This document shows positions 9,329 through 21,409 of a DNA stretch of 64,000 bases, piece after piece. The translations under genes and the position numbers were made by a program. Origin of the DNA: Asaia platycodi JCM 25414 (GTDB lineage: Bacteria > Pseudomonadota > Alphaproteobacteria > Acetobacterales > Acetobacteraceae); NCBI RefSeq assembly GCF_000614545.1, contig NZ_BAKW01000016.1, forward strand, positions 23,762-87,761. Reading direction: 5' to 3'. Position 1 is the stretch's first letter; each line of letters starts with the position of its first letter. The notes under the pieces were generated by a model. That model was not told the DNA's origin. It did no database searches and saw only the letters and a list, made by a program, of their open reading frames with translations.

Positions 9329-9353
9329 AACGCAGATCATATTAGTCTGCGTT
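9329..9353 (-). promoter_or_regulatory. Inverted repeat over the Rrf2 gene start, candidate operator
   Basis: Perfect 8-bp arms AACGCAGA and TCTGCGTT separated by nine bases that contain TAATAT on the minus strand, ending directly at ATG 9328. TAATAT is placed about right for a -10 element of a leaderless transcript. Rrf2 regulators often autoregulate by binding such sites, so this is a candidate operator. Confidence 0.5.
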
Positions 9354-9364
9354 TCGATTCGCAA

Positions 9365-9983
9365 GCTCTTATGTCAGACGCTCCTGACAAAGGCAGCGTT
9401 ATCGGAGGCTCCGCTGGGTAGCCCTGGAACCGAATAAAGACTGGAAGTCATTTATGCTGACGTGAGAGTTTGGGGTACGGTTATCCGAGCCCGAAGGGGA
9501 ATTTCGGGACTTACTTCCCCCGAGCAACAGGCGATGCCCACCTGACCGCGCCGCACGATGAGTCCGGCCTGTCGCACACCAGACGGCGATAAACTCCTGA
9601 TTTGCTCTTTACTGACGCCCACGTCACGAGGCTCTAGCCGAGGACCTGGCCTGACTGAATGGCTGGAGAGCGGTGCTTTCGCACGGGTCACTCTATCCGC
9701 TCACGCTTTCTCTGCCTGTTCGGATGTAATTGCAGGATCTAAATCTCGGTATAAGTGACCGCGCTTTCTGCGCGCCTGAGCTTATAGCGGCCCGAGCAAC
9801 CGACATGACCGAGTGCGTTTCCCTACAAGCCCGGGCATCCGCGCTGTCTAGATGAAAATGGCTCAAAGAAACTATCTGCTCGAAGGGCAGTCCCATTGGA
9901 CGCTGAGACAAACGAATTTGAGGACATCTCAGTCTATGAGCGTCCGACTTATGTACGTCTTGTACATGCTGAAATATGGGTTT
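9365..9983. other. Intergenic region, no supported gene
   Basis: About 620 bases with only short frames lacking motifs or good start signals on either strand. I see no terminator, repeat or RNA gene in it. Confidence 0.4.
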
Positions 9984-11113
9984 TCAGGCTTGGTTCCGGG
10001 AAGGAGTGCGCAGGCAAACCCGCGTGATCTCTGAAGGGCAACCCAGGCGCAGGGCAAAGCCAGGCCATAATCCCGTACCATTGCTCACATGGAGCGTCAT
10101 GCTACCCAGTCGATAGCGGCCTGACACAAACCCTTGATTGGCACGTGCCACGAGGCGATCCAGCCCCCAGATCATCCCACCATGCGTATGGCCAGAAAGC
10201 TGAAGACCGACGCCGCACGTCGCGGCCTCCCGCGCCTTGTCGGTTGGTGGTCCAGCAGCACGACCGGGGCGTTTTGTGGGCATCCTTCAAGCGCAGCTTC
10301 GAGATCCGGAACAGGCTCGTTGTGGCGACCAGCAGCTCTGTCGGTGACCCCTGCGACAACCAGCGCCGCGTTACCGCGTCTCACAACGATATGGCGATTA
10401 AGAAGCATGTCGAAACCGAGTGCTTCTAGCGCGCGCATCCACTCCTGGTAGTCAAAAACATATTCGTGATTGCCGGGAATGGCATAGACGCCGTCACGGG
10501 CGCTCAGATTTGAGAGAGGTGCAATATCGCCACGTCGCATTGATACGGACCCATCGATGAAATCGCCTGTGACGACGATCATATCGGCCCCGGCTGCATT
10601 GGCCCGCGCGACGACGGCGGACACCCAGCGTGAAGGGAAGAGCGTTGTGATATGCAGATCGCTCAGCTGGATCAGCATATAGCCGTCGAAAGCCGGGGCG
10701 AGGCCCTGCAAGGTAACTTCTATATCGCGTATGGGCGGCACGATGAGCGCATTACGCACACCCCATGCTGACAGTGCGGCGGCCACGCCACCAATTGCGA
10801 TCCTCGTCACCGTACCGATGCGTATGGGGTGCCAGGAGATCAGCGCCATGAGCAAGGCTGCCAGATCGACGGCCAGTTGCAGCACCGTGAGAAAAAGCAG
10901 TGCGCCGAACGCCCAGTTGAAAAGGATCACGAGAGATCTGGGCATTTCCGGCACGAGAACGGAGCCGGAGGAGAGACGACACCATTGATGATAGAGTGCC
11001 GCTCCGATGATGAGCAGCGCCGCGACGCCACGGGTTGGTAGTGACAGTGGCAAAGGCCAGAGCCAGTTAGCAATGGTAACGAGGAACAGCGTACTGAAAA
11101 TGATGAGGCGCAA
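9984..11113 (-). pseudogene. Membrane-anchored metallophosphoesterase (frameshifted)
   Basis: The N-terminal 120 residues contain about four hydrophobic helices. They are followed by a calcineurin-like phosphoesterase domain with the metal-binding motifs in order: LSDLHI, GDFIDG, GNHEY, DHQP and, after a frame change, SGHTHGG. The architecture is that of YkuE/YaeI-like integral membrane phosphoesterases. The frame breaks near 10241, between the DHQP motif and KAREAATCGVG; one missing C (CCG for CCCG) joins the two parts exactly. The intact protein would be about 375 residues. It stands alone between two gene-free gaps. Confidence 0.8.
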
Positions 11114-11769
11114 TGCTTTGATCCCTTGAATCCAGAGCCGTTACCAGCTTGGGCGGTCATTTTGGTAAACGGCCAGGTCTGCCTCGCCTGTTTACGAAGT
11201 TGCGGCCCTTGCGCTTCATGACTGTGTTAGAAACCAACGTGTCAACGCGATGATCGAAAGCGTACACGCTAACTACAATCGTATCGCTTACGCCTTTTCA
11301 GCCAGGGCTGGTCCGCGGCGCGTCTGTGATGTCGCCTTATTCTAAAGCACGTGGTCTATCACTGGAATGAGGCGGAAAAAGACAAGCTGGCGACATATCT
11401 GCCTATCATGTTGATGGTGCGACCATGCGGACCAGGCTTACGCGCTTTCCCAGGTTTCTTTGCGGCGTTCACTGTCCTACCCATGGCATATCGACCGGCC
11501 TTCAGTCAGCGAGGAAAGTGGCATCATCTTATCCAACGGGAGCACGCGCATTGCTTGAAGGGTTAAAGCCCCCCTTCTCTGCCCCCAGTTAACGGACCAT
11601 CAATGCCGGGCAGCCGTACGAAACGGGGGCAATATCAACCGGGCGCACGCTCGATCATCGAGCTGCTTTCCGGCAATGGCAGGCCTTTCCGTGCTCACGC
11701 CTCGCGACGCCGCATCGGAGAGACCTTCCTTCTCAAGGTGAGAACAGGTTAAGAGTGAGTGGCTCGACT
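11114..11769. other. Intergenic region, no supported gene
   Basis: About 650 bases separating the phosphoesterase from the end of the cellulose operon. A short plus-strand frame at 11351-11566 was considered but has no clear family match. No T-run terminator for the cellulose operon was found. Confidence 0.4.
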
Positions 11770-12204
11770 TCAGGCGCCTGCACCATCCTGCGCGGCCAGA
11801 AAGACGAGTTTGTCGAGTGAGGAAAGATCACGGTCGAGACGCAGGGTGATGACCTCGCCGGTTTGCAGGAACCAGCCCGTGAATAGACCGGCGTAGAACG
11901 CCGCGAACCACTGGCCGGAAGGGCTGCCAAGCGAGCCAATCCGCGGGGCATCGCTGATCTCGAGAAACAGGTTGCGCTTTTCTTGTGAGAGCCGCAGCGC
12001 AGCCTGCCCCCAGCCCATCATGGACAAAAGGGCATTGCACTCGAGTTCGAAATCCTCGGTCGTTTCGCAAGCCGGAAGCGGCAGGCGTGTCGAGAGACGA
12101 TGGCCGACGCTGTGAAGAAGCGCGTCGCGCTCCTCCGGTCCTGCCTGGACATCGAGTTCAGTCGCGAGAGCGTGTAAAAAGAGAGAATAATCAGGCGCGG
12201 TCAT
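11770..12204 (-). CDS. bcsD: Cellulose synthase complex subunit BcsD
   Basis: A 144-residue protein matching BcsD/AcsD of acetic acid bacteria, the periplasmic ring-forming subunit that helps arrange glucan chains into crystalline ribbons. Recognisable features are the N-terminus (DYSLFLHALATELDVQAG), the ECNALLSMMGWG segment and a C-terminal GLFTGWF region, plus a length close to the family's usual 155. ATG 12204 overlaps the bcsC stop (ATGA), so it is translationally coupled and last in the operon. BcsD is largely restricted to crystalline-cellulose producers, which supports the AAB assignment. Confidence 0.88.
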   Translation of the reverse strand: MTAPDYSLFLHALATELDVQAGPEERDALLHSVGHRLSTRLPLPACETTEDFELECNALLSMMGWGQAALRLSQEKRNLFLEISDAPRIGSLGSPSGQWFAAFYAGLFTGWFLQTGEVITLRLDRDLSSLDKLVFLAAQDGAGA

Positions 12205-15200
12205 TTCGTCCCCAGAAAGCTGTATTTGGCAGCGACAAATGCTCTGACTTCGTTCCAAGGCCCAGCGCGCTGATAATCCGCATTCAGGCTGAGCTTGAGG
12301 TTGGGTGTCATGCGATAATCCACGGCACCGTAGACGCCACCGGTCAGGCCATTGGCTGAATTGCCTGACTGGTAAGCATAGAGCGGCGCGATATTGGCAA
12401 GCAGGGCCTGGTCCTGACTGTTGTTCGGAAAGGTTTCGGCGCGGTTGGAGTGGTAGGTCTGATAGCCTGCGCGACCAATCACGCGCCAGTCGACCTGCTT
12501 GTAAGACCCGGCATAGGTGACCGGAAAGGTGAAGGCAAGAAAGTTCTGAGGCGAGAAATAGCCACCATTGCCGAAGCTGAAAGCATACTCGTTTCGGTCA
12601 TATCCGAACCAGGTCAGATCCATGCCGACATGCACGTTTTGCTTGCCGTAATCCCATACCTTGACCTGTCCACCCGCACCCGCTTCGTAGCCGGTGTTGC
12701 TCTTAGTATTGCGCCCGGTGAGATACGAGCCGCCGCCACGAACGTAGAAGGAGGCGTTTGAATTTCCATAGGCCAGCTGGGCATAGACGCGATTGCGCGT
12801 TACGCCGCCCCAGGTTGCCCCATTTGCATCCTTGAGCCCGCTATAGGAAAGAATGCTGTCTTCCACGCTTCGGCGTTCAACCCCGACGCTCAGGATCGTA
12901 TTATGCGCGATCTGTGGCGCCACCTTGACACCGCCAAGGAAATTGCTGACGGCGAAACCGAGTGGTGAAGATCCGACGTCCAGATTGAGCCAGTGCCAGT
13001 CATAGGCCGCGCTGAGCGCAACACCTGTAGCGTTGAACGAGCTGCTCTGGTTGATTGCTCCCCCCTGAATTTCGCTGAGCGGATTATAGCCGATATAGCG
13101 CGGCCCGTTGACATCGCCCGAGTTATAGGAACGACTGCTCAGGAATGTCGGGGTGGCCCCCAGGGTAATATGCCCCCCGCCGACAGGCAGCTTGCCTGAC
13201 ATCTCCGCGGTTACATTACTCAACCCGTTAAGGCCGGAGCCCGATCGCGTATCGATGCCCGGAGAAATGTTTACCGATGCCGCCATGGCATCGGTAATCT
13301 GATTGAGGTCGGCATCCATACGTTGAATCATCGGATCTGCGACATCCGACGCAAGCGTCACGTCTTCGGCGGCAAAAGGATTGGCGCGCTGATACTGCCC
13401 GTTACGGTTCGGGCTGATCTGTTCCATGCGCAGCAGACGTGCCTGGGCCAGTTCACGAACGGCGGCGCGCGTATTGCCCCGCGCCCGGTCAAGTTCAGCG
13501 GCCGCATACCAGCTGCGGGGGTCCGTTGGGGCGATTGCGTTCATCTGTTGCAGGTAGCCACTCGCCTCTGAGTAGCGATGCATGGAGATGGTCGTCTCGA
13601 TAAGCGCCAGACGCGCATCGAGATCGGTAGGATCATGCTGAACAGCCTTGAGATTGATTTGATAGGCCTGGGCATACTGACCGCCGGAGCTGTAGAGCCG
13701 TGCCAGTGCAAGATTGGCTGCCGCGGGTGGGTTGCTGCTGTTGAGGGCTGGTGCCAGTGCCTCATAGGCACGAGCACGATTACCGCGCTCATTCAGATGA
13801 TCCGAGGTAGCAACGGCAAGTCCTGTGTCGAGCCGGGCGAGAACAGCTTCCTGCTCCGGGCTAAGCGTCGTGGCTCTGGCTGATGCTGCCAGTCGTCGTG
13901 CGCGCTCGAGGTCACGCATATGCAGAAAAGCAGATGCATAAGCCAGTTTCTGCGACGGGGTCAGACGCCCCCTTAGCCGAGCAAGCTGCATGTCCAGAAG
14001 CTGTGAAGCACCAGAAGTATCACCCTTGTCGTAGAGCGCAGTAGCCGCCTGCGCGCCAGGGTGCCGTCTTCATCATCAGCATCGAGAAGATGAGCAAAAT
14101 AAAAACGCGCCGAATCCCGATCAGACGGCGCGTTCGCGACATCATCCCGAAAAGCCGCGGAACGAAGCGCTGTACGAAGCTCGGGCGTCATGGCCGCAGG
14201 CGGCAAAAGCGGCTGAAGTCGCCGTATCGAAGCGTCGTCTCCCGTCTGTGCGGCAAAGAAAAGGGCCGCCTGAATCGCGCCAGGATCATGAGGTGATGCA
14301 GCTGCATAAGTGGCGCCATGACCTGCTCGGCATCAGAGCGACGATTTTCCGTTAGCAGTGCCTGAGCATAGTGCAGACGGGACCATGTCGAGAGCGCGTT
14401 CTCCTGATCGGCGCGCTGTAGAATGGTCAGCCGTTCAGCTTGAGAGGGGGCCTGCGCTGCCTCGGCTTCAAAAAGCAATGCTGTGAGTTGTGCATTTGAG
14501 ACAGGACTTTGCTCAAGTACCGTTCGCGCTTCGGCAAATTCGTGCTCATCCATCAGCGCATGCACGAGGCGCTCACGATAAGAGACGCTACGGGGCTGCT
14601 CGGTCAAAAGGGTTCTGTAAGCGTCTATCGCCTCCTGACGGCGACCCGTCCGCGCCAGAATGTCGGCCCGCATGGCTCTCAGCCAGCTCTGCTTGGGTGA
14701 CTGGGCGATCAGTGGATTGATGAGCGCAAGCGTCTCGGCGTAACGTTCCTTACCAAAGAGATAGTTCGCCTTTGCGTAAGTGTCGCTCAGCACAGCGCCG
14801 GACGACGCGGCACGCCAGCGCTCAGCAGAGGCAGGATCTGCCGCAATGGCACGACTCAGGAAGGTTTTGGCCTCATTATCACGTTTAAGACGCAGCAATG
14901 TCACACCCAGGCCACCGAGCGTGTCGGCATCATTAGGCGAAAGCGTGAGCGCCTGCCTGAACGACATTTCTGCGCTCGAGAGGTTATTTGCGCGCAAAGC
15001 GTCCCAGCCCTTTTGTCGAGCGAGTTCTTCCGGCCGCAGAGTGCCGGAGATCTCACGCCCGTGCAGCGCCTGCACATCCTTGTCTTCAGGATGCGCGGCC
15101 AGATAGCCGCTGATGATCGGATCGGACGCGGTAGTAGGCGGTAGCCAAAGCACCGATTGACGTGTCGTCCGGCCGATTTCCTGCTTCTGTTCTTCGTTAA

Positions 15201-15921
15201 GCCCGGGTATTTTGCTCAAGGCTTCAAAACGCTTGATACCCGCGACGCGGGTCTTCTCATCCCACACCAGCGACTGCGCGTAAGCGATCTGATATTCAAT
15301 ATTGTCCGGCGAGCCCATGACAAGCTTGGCAAGACCCTGCTGTGCTTTGGCGCGCTGGTCAGGCACGCCGGCGAGCGTACGGTAATATTCCAGCGCATAA
15401 AGAGCCGGCGGGCGGTCAGGAAACGCCCGCATGTAAACTGCAGCAGCCTGGGAGGTGGCCCCTTTGCGGGCCAGCTCTCGCGCATTTTGAATGTCGGAGC
15501 CGGGCGCGGCACGAGACTGCAGATCCATATCCAGCAGCCTGCCGGCATCAGGGTCACCTCCCTGATCCCGGATCTGCTTCATGAACTTGCGCGCGCCGGA
15601 AATGTCGCCGTCGCGCAGGCTCATTTGCCCCTGTAGCGCAAGGACATCCGGGTTGTTGGGAGCAAGCTGAAGCGCCTGGTTGAGCGCGATGCGCGCATCG
15701 TCCGTTCGGCCATGGTCGAACCAGTATCGTGCCCGCTTGATGACCGCGGGCAGGATACGATTGGCATCCAGAGCCTGCAGGAGTGGCGGTGACGTCTGAA
15801 CGCCCTGCCCCGTCGCTGCGCCGCTCTGAACCGTTTGCGCCGCTGCATAACCCGGTATGGACATCGCGCATACTATAACCGGAAGCGCGACTCTGGACTG
15901 TCTGCTTCTCTTATTTGTCAC
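12201..15921 (-). pseudogene. bcsC: Cellulose synthase export protein BcsC (two frameshifts)
   Basis: Outer-membrane export channel with a long periplasmic TPR scaffold. A signal peptide (VALPVIVCAMSIPGYAAA) is followed by many TPR-like repeats, then a C-terminal BCSC_C beta-barrel of about 330 residues ending in YSFLGTK. Two breaks are seen: near 14292, where one lost C restores HDPGAIQAALFF, and near 14060, where one lost C restores AQAATALYDKGDTSG. The middle piece between them has no start of its own. The start is put at GTG 15921, seven bases after AAGGAG and overlapping the end of bcsAB. Restored length is about 1240 residues, normal for AAB BcsC. Confidence 0.88.
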
Positions 15922-18900
15922 GGCGCAGCTCCTTGGCACGACGTCTGGCATGAGCAGTCAGGATGCGGAAGAGAATCAGAACGCCGAGGCCGACGCCCAC
16001 CACAGCGAGCAGGATGACCCTGAAGGGATGATTACCCAGATAAAGGTCTGGCCAGAACCAGAAAGGCAGTGATCCCACGGCATAGGTCGGCAGATTCCGC
16101 GTTGCGAGAACATGGTTTGCGTTGAGCAGGGAAAGATCGCCCTGGATCATAGGCTGCATTTTCGGATCACGCATTGTCTGGATCAGACGTTCGAGCCCTT
16201 GCGGATTTTCGCTGAGCATCAGGAGCATGGTTGCGTCGCTTGAAAAGGGCGAACGCCGCTCGATCAGAACGCCACCATCGCCAAGTGAGGTAGTAGCACG
16301 GAGACTGTGCAGTGCCGCCTCGGTGCCCCCCGTCGAATTCTCGCTCAGGCTACGGGAAATAAGGCGGAACGGCTCCAGAAAGGCAGAGCTGGCATAATTC
16401 AGGGTGGAGCCGTTGAAGCTGTATGGCGTACCACGCAGGAAACGCTCGACAGCAGACGACGAAGCCCCTGTGTCCATCACGATGAGGTTACGCATCTCGG
16501 TCTCGCTCACGGCATCGCTATGCAGCACGCTCACCCCTGAGACCGGGTATTGCGTAATGGCCCCTATCATGCCCATCAGGTCGAGAAAGGCACTTTCCGT
16601 CCCTTCGAGCTGTGTGGCGGGCAGAACAACCGCCGTGTCAGAAAGGTCAGCCATGCGGGTGAACGGAAAGCCGGAATTCGCGAAATAGGCCAGGTTTGGC
16701 AGCTGCGTGTAGTGATAGGCTCGCGTCAGATCGATCGTCGAATCAGGATCGATGCTCATGCGCAGATCCTGCGTCATGCCACTGCAATCACGACGACCGA
16801 TCGGGCGTCCCTCAAGGTAGAAGCCAAGCGTATTGGCACCGTACAGTGCCCAGGGAGGAATGGAGACACTGGCAGATTGCGATCGTGAGGAATCTGGCCA
16901 GAAGCGTCTCAGCAAGTCGGGCAAATCGGATGGCGGCGCGAGAGAGACGCTTTTCAGATAGATCCCGTTCACGCTCACATCGACATGGGAGCGTTTTCTG
17001 TCAACTTCGGTTCCCAGTGGGCCACGCACCTTGAAATGAAGGCTCAGAGGGTGGTCGCGCCAGGTATAGATATCCGGCGTCGTACGGAACGGGACCGAAA
17101 TTGTGCCCGGCACATAACCATAGCCCTGCAGAACCGAGAGCGAGACCAGATCCCCAATACGTACGGGCTGACTGCGTGTGAGAAAGCCCGGCGCGTCGTA
17201 TGCCTTGCGTGATGCCAGCGTCACGGGGGGGGCGAGGATGCGTGAGCCATGAGGAAAGCCGTTGCTGCCGAAGACGACCGAGCGTGCAGCAGCCGAAACT
17301 TCGTCGTCGGTTCGTCCCGTAACGATCAGCACGGCACCGAACGGGTCGTTGGGATTGACCGTCTCCATAACCGTCGGACCGGAAATCGACGCCTGCCCGG
17401 CAAGGTAGTCTCCAAGCACAGTGGAAGGTCCAACGAGAATTGCGTTTCCCGAGGGTGGCATCTGCCTCATGACCGGAAAGCTAGCGCCACGATAGCTGCT
17501 GAGTGACCCAAACCAGGACGAGAGCACGGCGGCTGCTTCCAATGTATGGGTGTTGCTCTGCTGCGCGAGAACGAATGGCACACGCGCAGGCGTGAGCACA
17601 GCCTCGTTGAAGAAAGGCGCCGGGAGGCTGGCCAGGTCACGCGAGGGAGGCAGAGGAGCCGAGGTGATGGAGAGGCTCGACTGTCCGAGGATCTTGGCCC
17701 AGAGGACGGCACTCGTCTGATCGCCGCAGCTGAGGGTGTACTGCCCGGCGAAATGGAAGGTCAGAACGTTATGTTCTCTGAAGAACAGCGGGTTGACCTG
17801 AAATGTCATCGGTCCGAATTGCGGCTTGTCCCTGTCGGGATGCACAACACCGATGAACTGGTCGTTCAGGAAGATCGTTACACCGCTACCAGCAGGCAAC
17901 ATGTCGGGTGACAAGGCGCCGTAGAGAGACAGGGTCGCTCCTGTCACGACCTCAGAGGGCGCCACACCGAAATTGAGGCCCTGAATCGGAATCCACGGTG
18001 TCATGATCAGCGTATCGGCACTGCCGAGCTGGGTGAAGCTCCAGGACGTCGTGTGAGCGCTCTCCAGCTCTTCATGCGCTGGAAGTGCGGGTGCGGAAGC
18101 TGCGTCCGACGTAGTCGCGGGAACCGCTGTGTTTGCCGAAGGCATTGCACCCGTCGAAGTGGCGGCAACCGCAGGTGCAGCACCTTGTGTCTGTGCTGGT
18201 GCGGTAGGCAAGCGCGTTTCAGGCGATGCTACCGAAACTGATGATTTGGGCGCAGGAACAGGGGCAAGCGCGCCGGGTAACGGCATCTCAGCGGGGTTCG
18301 TCTGTGCAAATGCAGACGTAGACCAGAGAGACAGGGAGGCGACCAGAAATAGCGGTGCAGCGCGCATGATACCGATATTGGGCTTGACCACGACGGCGGT
18401 CTTTTGTGGGACCGGCTGGATGACCCGAGGCTTGAGCGCGATGTTGGGCCTCTTCTGCTTGAATGTTTTTGGATTGAGAAGCCCCACGATGCTGTGCAGA
18501 ATGAGACCAATCGAGCGTGGCAGACTGTCCGGCTTATAATCGGCCCAGCTGGCCCACGCGTCACGTCGCCCGAAGATGACACGCACGATCTGCGCTTCCT
18601 GCAAAATCGACGTCGCGGCCCAGCTCAAGGCGAGAATGCCAGTGTCGGTGCACCGGATAATCTGAGCAGGGAGGCTGTACGTTTCGCTTCTGTCACGAAC
18701 AAATACGGAGACAGGGGCTCCTTTCGTGAAGCCGGTATCAGACGCGTTTCCGTGCAGAAGGCAGCCACCAAAAGACATGTTTTCACTCGTATATTCGAAG
18801 AGGCGCCCATCGGCCGATCGGACGGTTACAGGAATTATCATATCGACGCGTGGCGTATTGCGGATCTGCATCGACTCTCGTCCGATAGAAATTGCGGCGA

Positions 18901-20579
18901 GTACGATAACGATACTGATCGAGATCCAGACGATGTTCATCAACAGGGCGTTCGTAACGATATAATCGTTATGATTGTGCAGTAAACGGAATGCGCCGAT
19001 GCCGAGTGTCCCCAGGAGAATGATCGCGAGATAGAAATTGGGATAGATCGCCCCCCAGTCGAGATAGGATCTGTCCAGAATTCCACCTTTTTCGGTGACG
19101 TTGAATTTTCCGCGGCGCGGAAAAATGAGCGTCATGACGGTCACGCGCGCGAGGAACGGTGCGAGTGTCGTCTCGTAAACTTCGCTCCAGAGAGAATATC
19201 GCCAGTTACGATTCGTTCTTGCGGAGGTAAGAACGCTATGGATCAGATGAGGCATTGCATAAATGGCAATTGCGAAAGGCGACGCGTCTATCAGGGTCTG
19301 ATTGAAGATCAGATAGGCGATGGGCGATGTAAGAAAGATAAGCCGCGGAATTGCGAACAGGAAGCTTGCAATGGCAGAAAAATAGCAAAGACGCTGAGCG
19401 AAGTTGAGGCCCGGCCCGAACAGGGGATTATCCAGTCGGAAGATCTGCAACATGCCGCGCGCCCAGCGCATACGCTGGCCGACGTGGAGAATGAGACGCT
19501 CAGTCGCCAGCCCGGCTGCAAGCGGTTTGGCAAGATAGGCGGTCGACCACCCCTTGCGCTGAAGTTTCAGCGCCGTATGCATGTCTTCGGTAACGGTTTC
19601 AACAGCGACGCCACCGACTTCCTGAAGCGCCGTGCGTCGGATGACTGCGCACGAACCGCAAAAAAACGTAGCGTTCCAGAAATCATTCCCATCCTGAATC
19701 AAGCCGTAGAAAAGATTACCCTCCGGCGGCACGAAGGCGCCGTGAGAGAAATTCCGCTGAAATGGATCTGGGGAATAGAAATGATGTGGCGTCTGAATGA
19801 GAGCGAGGCGGGACTCAGTCAGGAACGGGCCGACAGTCTCCTGGAGGAAAGTGCGCTTGGCAATATGATCGCAATCGAAGATGGCAATGAGTTCACCCTT
19901 CGTCAGGGTCATGGCATGGTTGAGATTACCAGCTTGGCATGATTATGCTCGGACCTGGCGATGTAACCCGCGCCGCAGGACTCTGCAAATTCTCGAAACT
20001 TTTCGCGATGTCCGTCGTCCAGTAGATAGACGTTGATCTTGTCGCTCGGCCAATCCAGCCCCAATGCTGCCAACACGGTCTGTCTTACAATCCTGAGCTC
20101 TTCATTATAAGTCGGGATGTAGATGTCGACACTCGGCCAAAGCGACGTATCCGGCGGAAGCGGGACGACCTGACGTCGCAGCGGATGGAGAGACTGGAAA
20201 TAGCTCAAAATGAGCATCATGAAAGCATAGATCTCTGCCGTCACGAGAACCGTGCCCAGAACCGATTGCGTCCAGGAACTGAAGTTCAATGTTTCGGTGA
20301 GACGCAGCTTAGATAACGCAGCGAAACAATGACTGACAGACCTTTCAGAACAAGCGTCGCCCTCGGCCCAGGATAGCGATTTACAAAGATAAACAGGCCA
20401 ATACCGACGAAACAGACAATGGTCTGCCCTGCCAGATTGAGATGAACGAACGCCGCCAGAATGACGCATAGCAGCGCAAAAGCGACCAGCAACGACCGCA
20501 TGAGAGCCTGGCTCGGCGATAGATGGGCGCTGTCGACCCAGGTTTCGAGGGCCGCGATACCGTTTCTGACGTGCTTCAT
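15911..20579 (-). pseudogene. bcsAB: Fused cellulose synthase BcsAB (two frameshifts)
   Basis: Single gene joining the catalytic subunit BcsA and periplasmic BcsB, as in Komagataeibacter acsAB. BcsA shows the GT2 motifs DDG, DCD, TED and QRMRW, flanked by transmembrane segments, and a PilZ domain with RNTPR and NMSFGG for cyclic di-GMP activation. A hydrophobic linker (FLVASLSLWSTSAFA) and an Ala/Pro-rich stretch lead into BcsB, which ends with a membrane anchor near the C-terminus. Breaks lie near 20304 (one lost G restores LRYLSWRLTETLNF) and near 19933 (one lost G restores HAKAGNLNHAMTLTK). ATG 20579 is 14 bases after the bcsQ stop. Restored length is about 1555 residues. Confidence 0.92.
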
Positions 20580-20593
20580 TCCCGCCCCCGTTC

Positions 20594-21364
20594 TTAGTGG
20601 AGATTTTCGACGGTCTGGATCAATCCTGTTCCCACGGCCTCGATATCGACTGCAGCGCGTGAATACGGGGCGTATTGCTGGACAAGTTTCTGGCTGGCAA
20701 AAGCCTCACCGATATGCTCGTCCCTGCAGATCGTGCCGAGTAACATCCCGCCAAAACGCCGAATGATCTTGGGCATTGCCATCGCGCTTACCCGATTGAG
20801 CGGATCGAACCGATTGACGACGACGCGATGCACAAAAGAAGCCGGCTGGCCCGGCTCGATCCCATAGCAACTTGCGGAGTGAATCTCGGGAATGAGCGAA
20901 ATGCACGATGCTTCAGGTGTCATGACCGTCAGCACGATATCCGCAAGTGGCAGAATGGTTGAAAAGGCAACCGAGTAACCGGGGGACGTATCAACTATGA
21001 CGATCGTGTCCGGCAGCGCCGCCAGCGCCGCAATTTCGTGCGACAATAGCTGAGGGTGACGCCGGACAGCGTGCTCGAACTCGGCCTGCAGGTGAATGGA
21101 CTGAGACCCAAACGGGTACACCAGTACATTGCTTGCACTGCGTACGGCAGCATCATCCCAGCTCTGGCCCGCCTCGATGCTGTTAACCAGGCCATAACGC
21201 AGCGCCATCGGAATTCCGAAATGCAGCCGCAATGCGTTCTGCGGATCGAGATCGATAGCAATGACACTGGACTGGCCAGTGCGTCGCAACTCATCAGCAA
21301 GATGCGCTGCGACCATTGTTTTCCCTACACCGCCTTTGGGGGAGGCTACGCAAATGAGAGTCAT
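20594..21364 (-). CDS. bcsQ: Cellulose biosynthesis ParA/MinD-type ATPase BcsQ
   Basis: A 256-residue ParA/MinD-like ATPase with the deviant Walker A motif SPKGGVGKTMV near residues 8-18, an IAIDLDPQ strand and VDTSPGYS as the Walker B region. In other bacteria BcsQ is needed for localisation or assembly of the cellulose synthase at the cytoplasmic membrane. It lies between the small gene 21410-21880 and bcsAB with short gaps. Komagataeibacter-type operons usually carry ccpAx instead, so its presence makes this a mixed type of cellulose operon. Confidence 0.88.
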   Translation of the reverse strand: MTLICVASPKGGVGKTMVAAHLADELRRTGQSSVIAIDLDPQNALRLHFGIPMALRYGLVNSIEAGQSWDDAAVRSASNVLVYPFGSQSIHLQAEFEHAVRRHPQLLSHEIAALAALPDTIVIVDTSPGYSVAFSTILPLADIVLTVMTPEASCISLIPEIHSASCYGIEPGQPASFVHRVVVNRFDPLNRVSAMAMPKIIRRFGGMLLGTICRDEHIGEAFASQKLVQQYAPYSRAAVDIEAVGTGLIQTVENLH

Positions 21365-21409
21365 TTTATCTTATTCTTGTCCCCGATAGGATCAGAACCG
21401 ATTTTTGTT

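Noticed and set aside
9452..9691. Minus-strand 79-residue frame in the 9.4-10 kb gap
   Set aside because: No motif, no ribosome binding site and no similar context.
11351..11566. Short plus-strand frame with VYHWNEAEKDKL resembling part of a RelE/HigB toxin
   Set aside because: Only a dozen residues look similar, the rest does not, and there is no antitoxin partner nearby.
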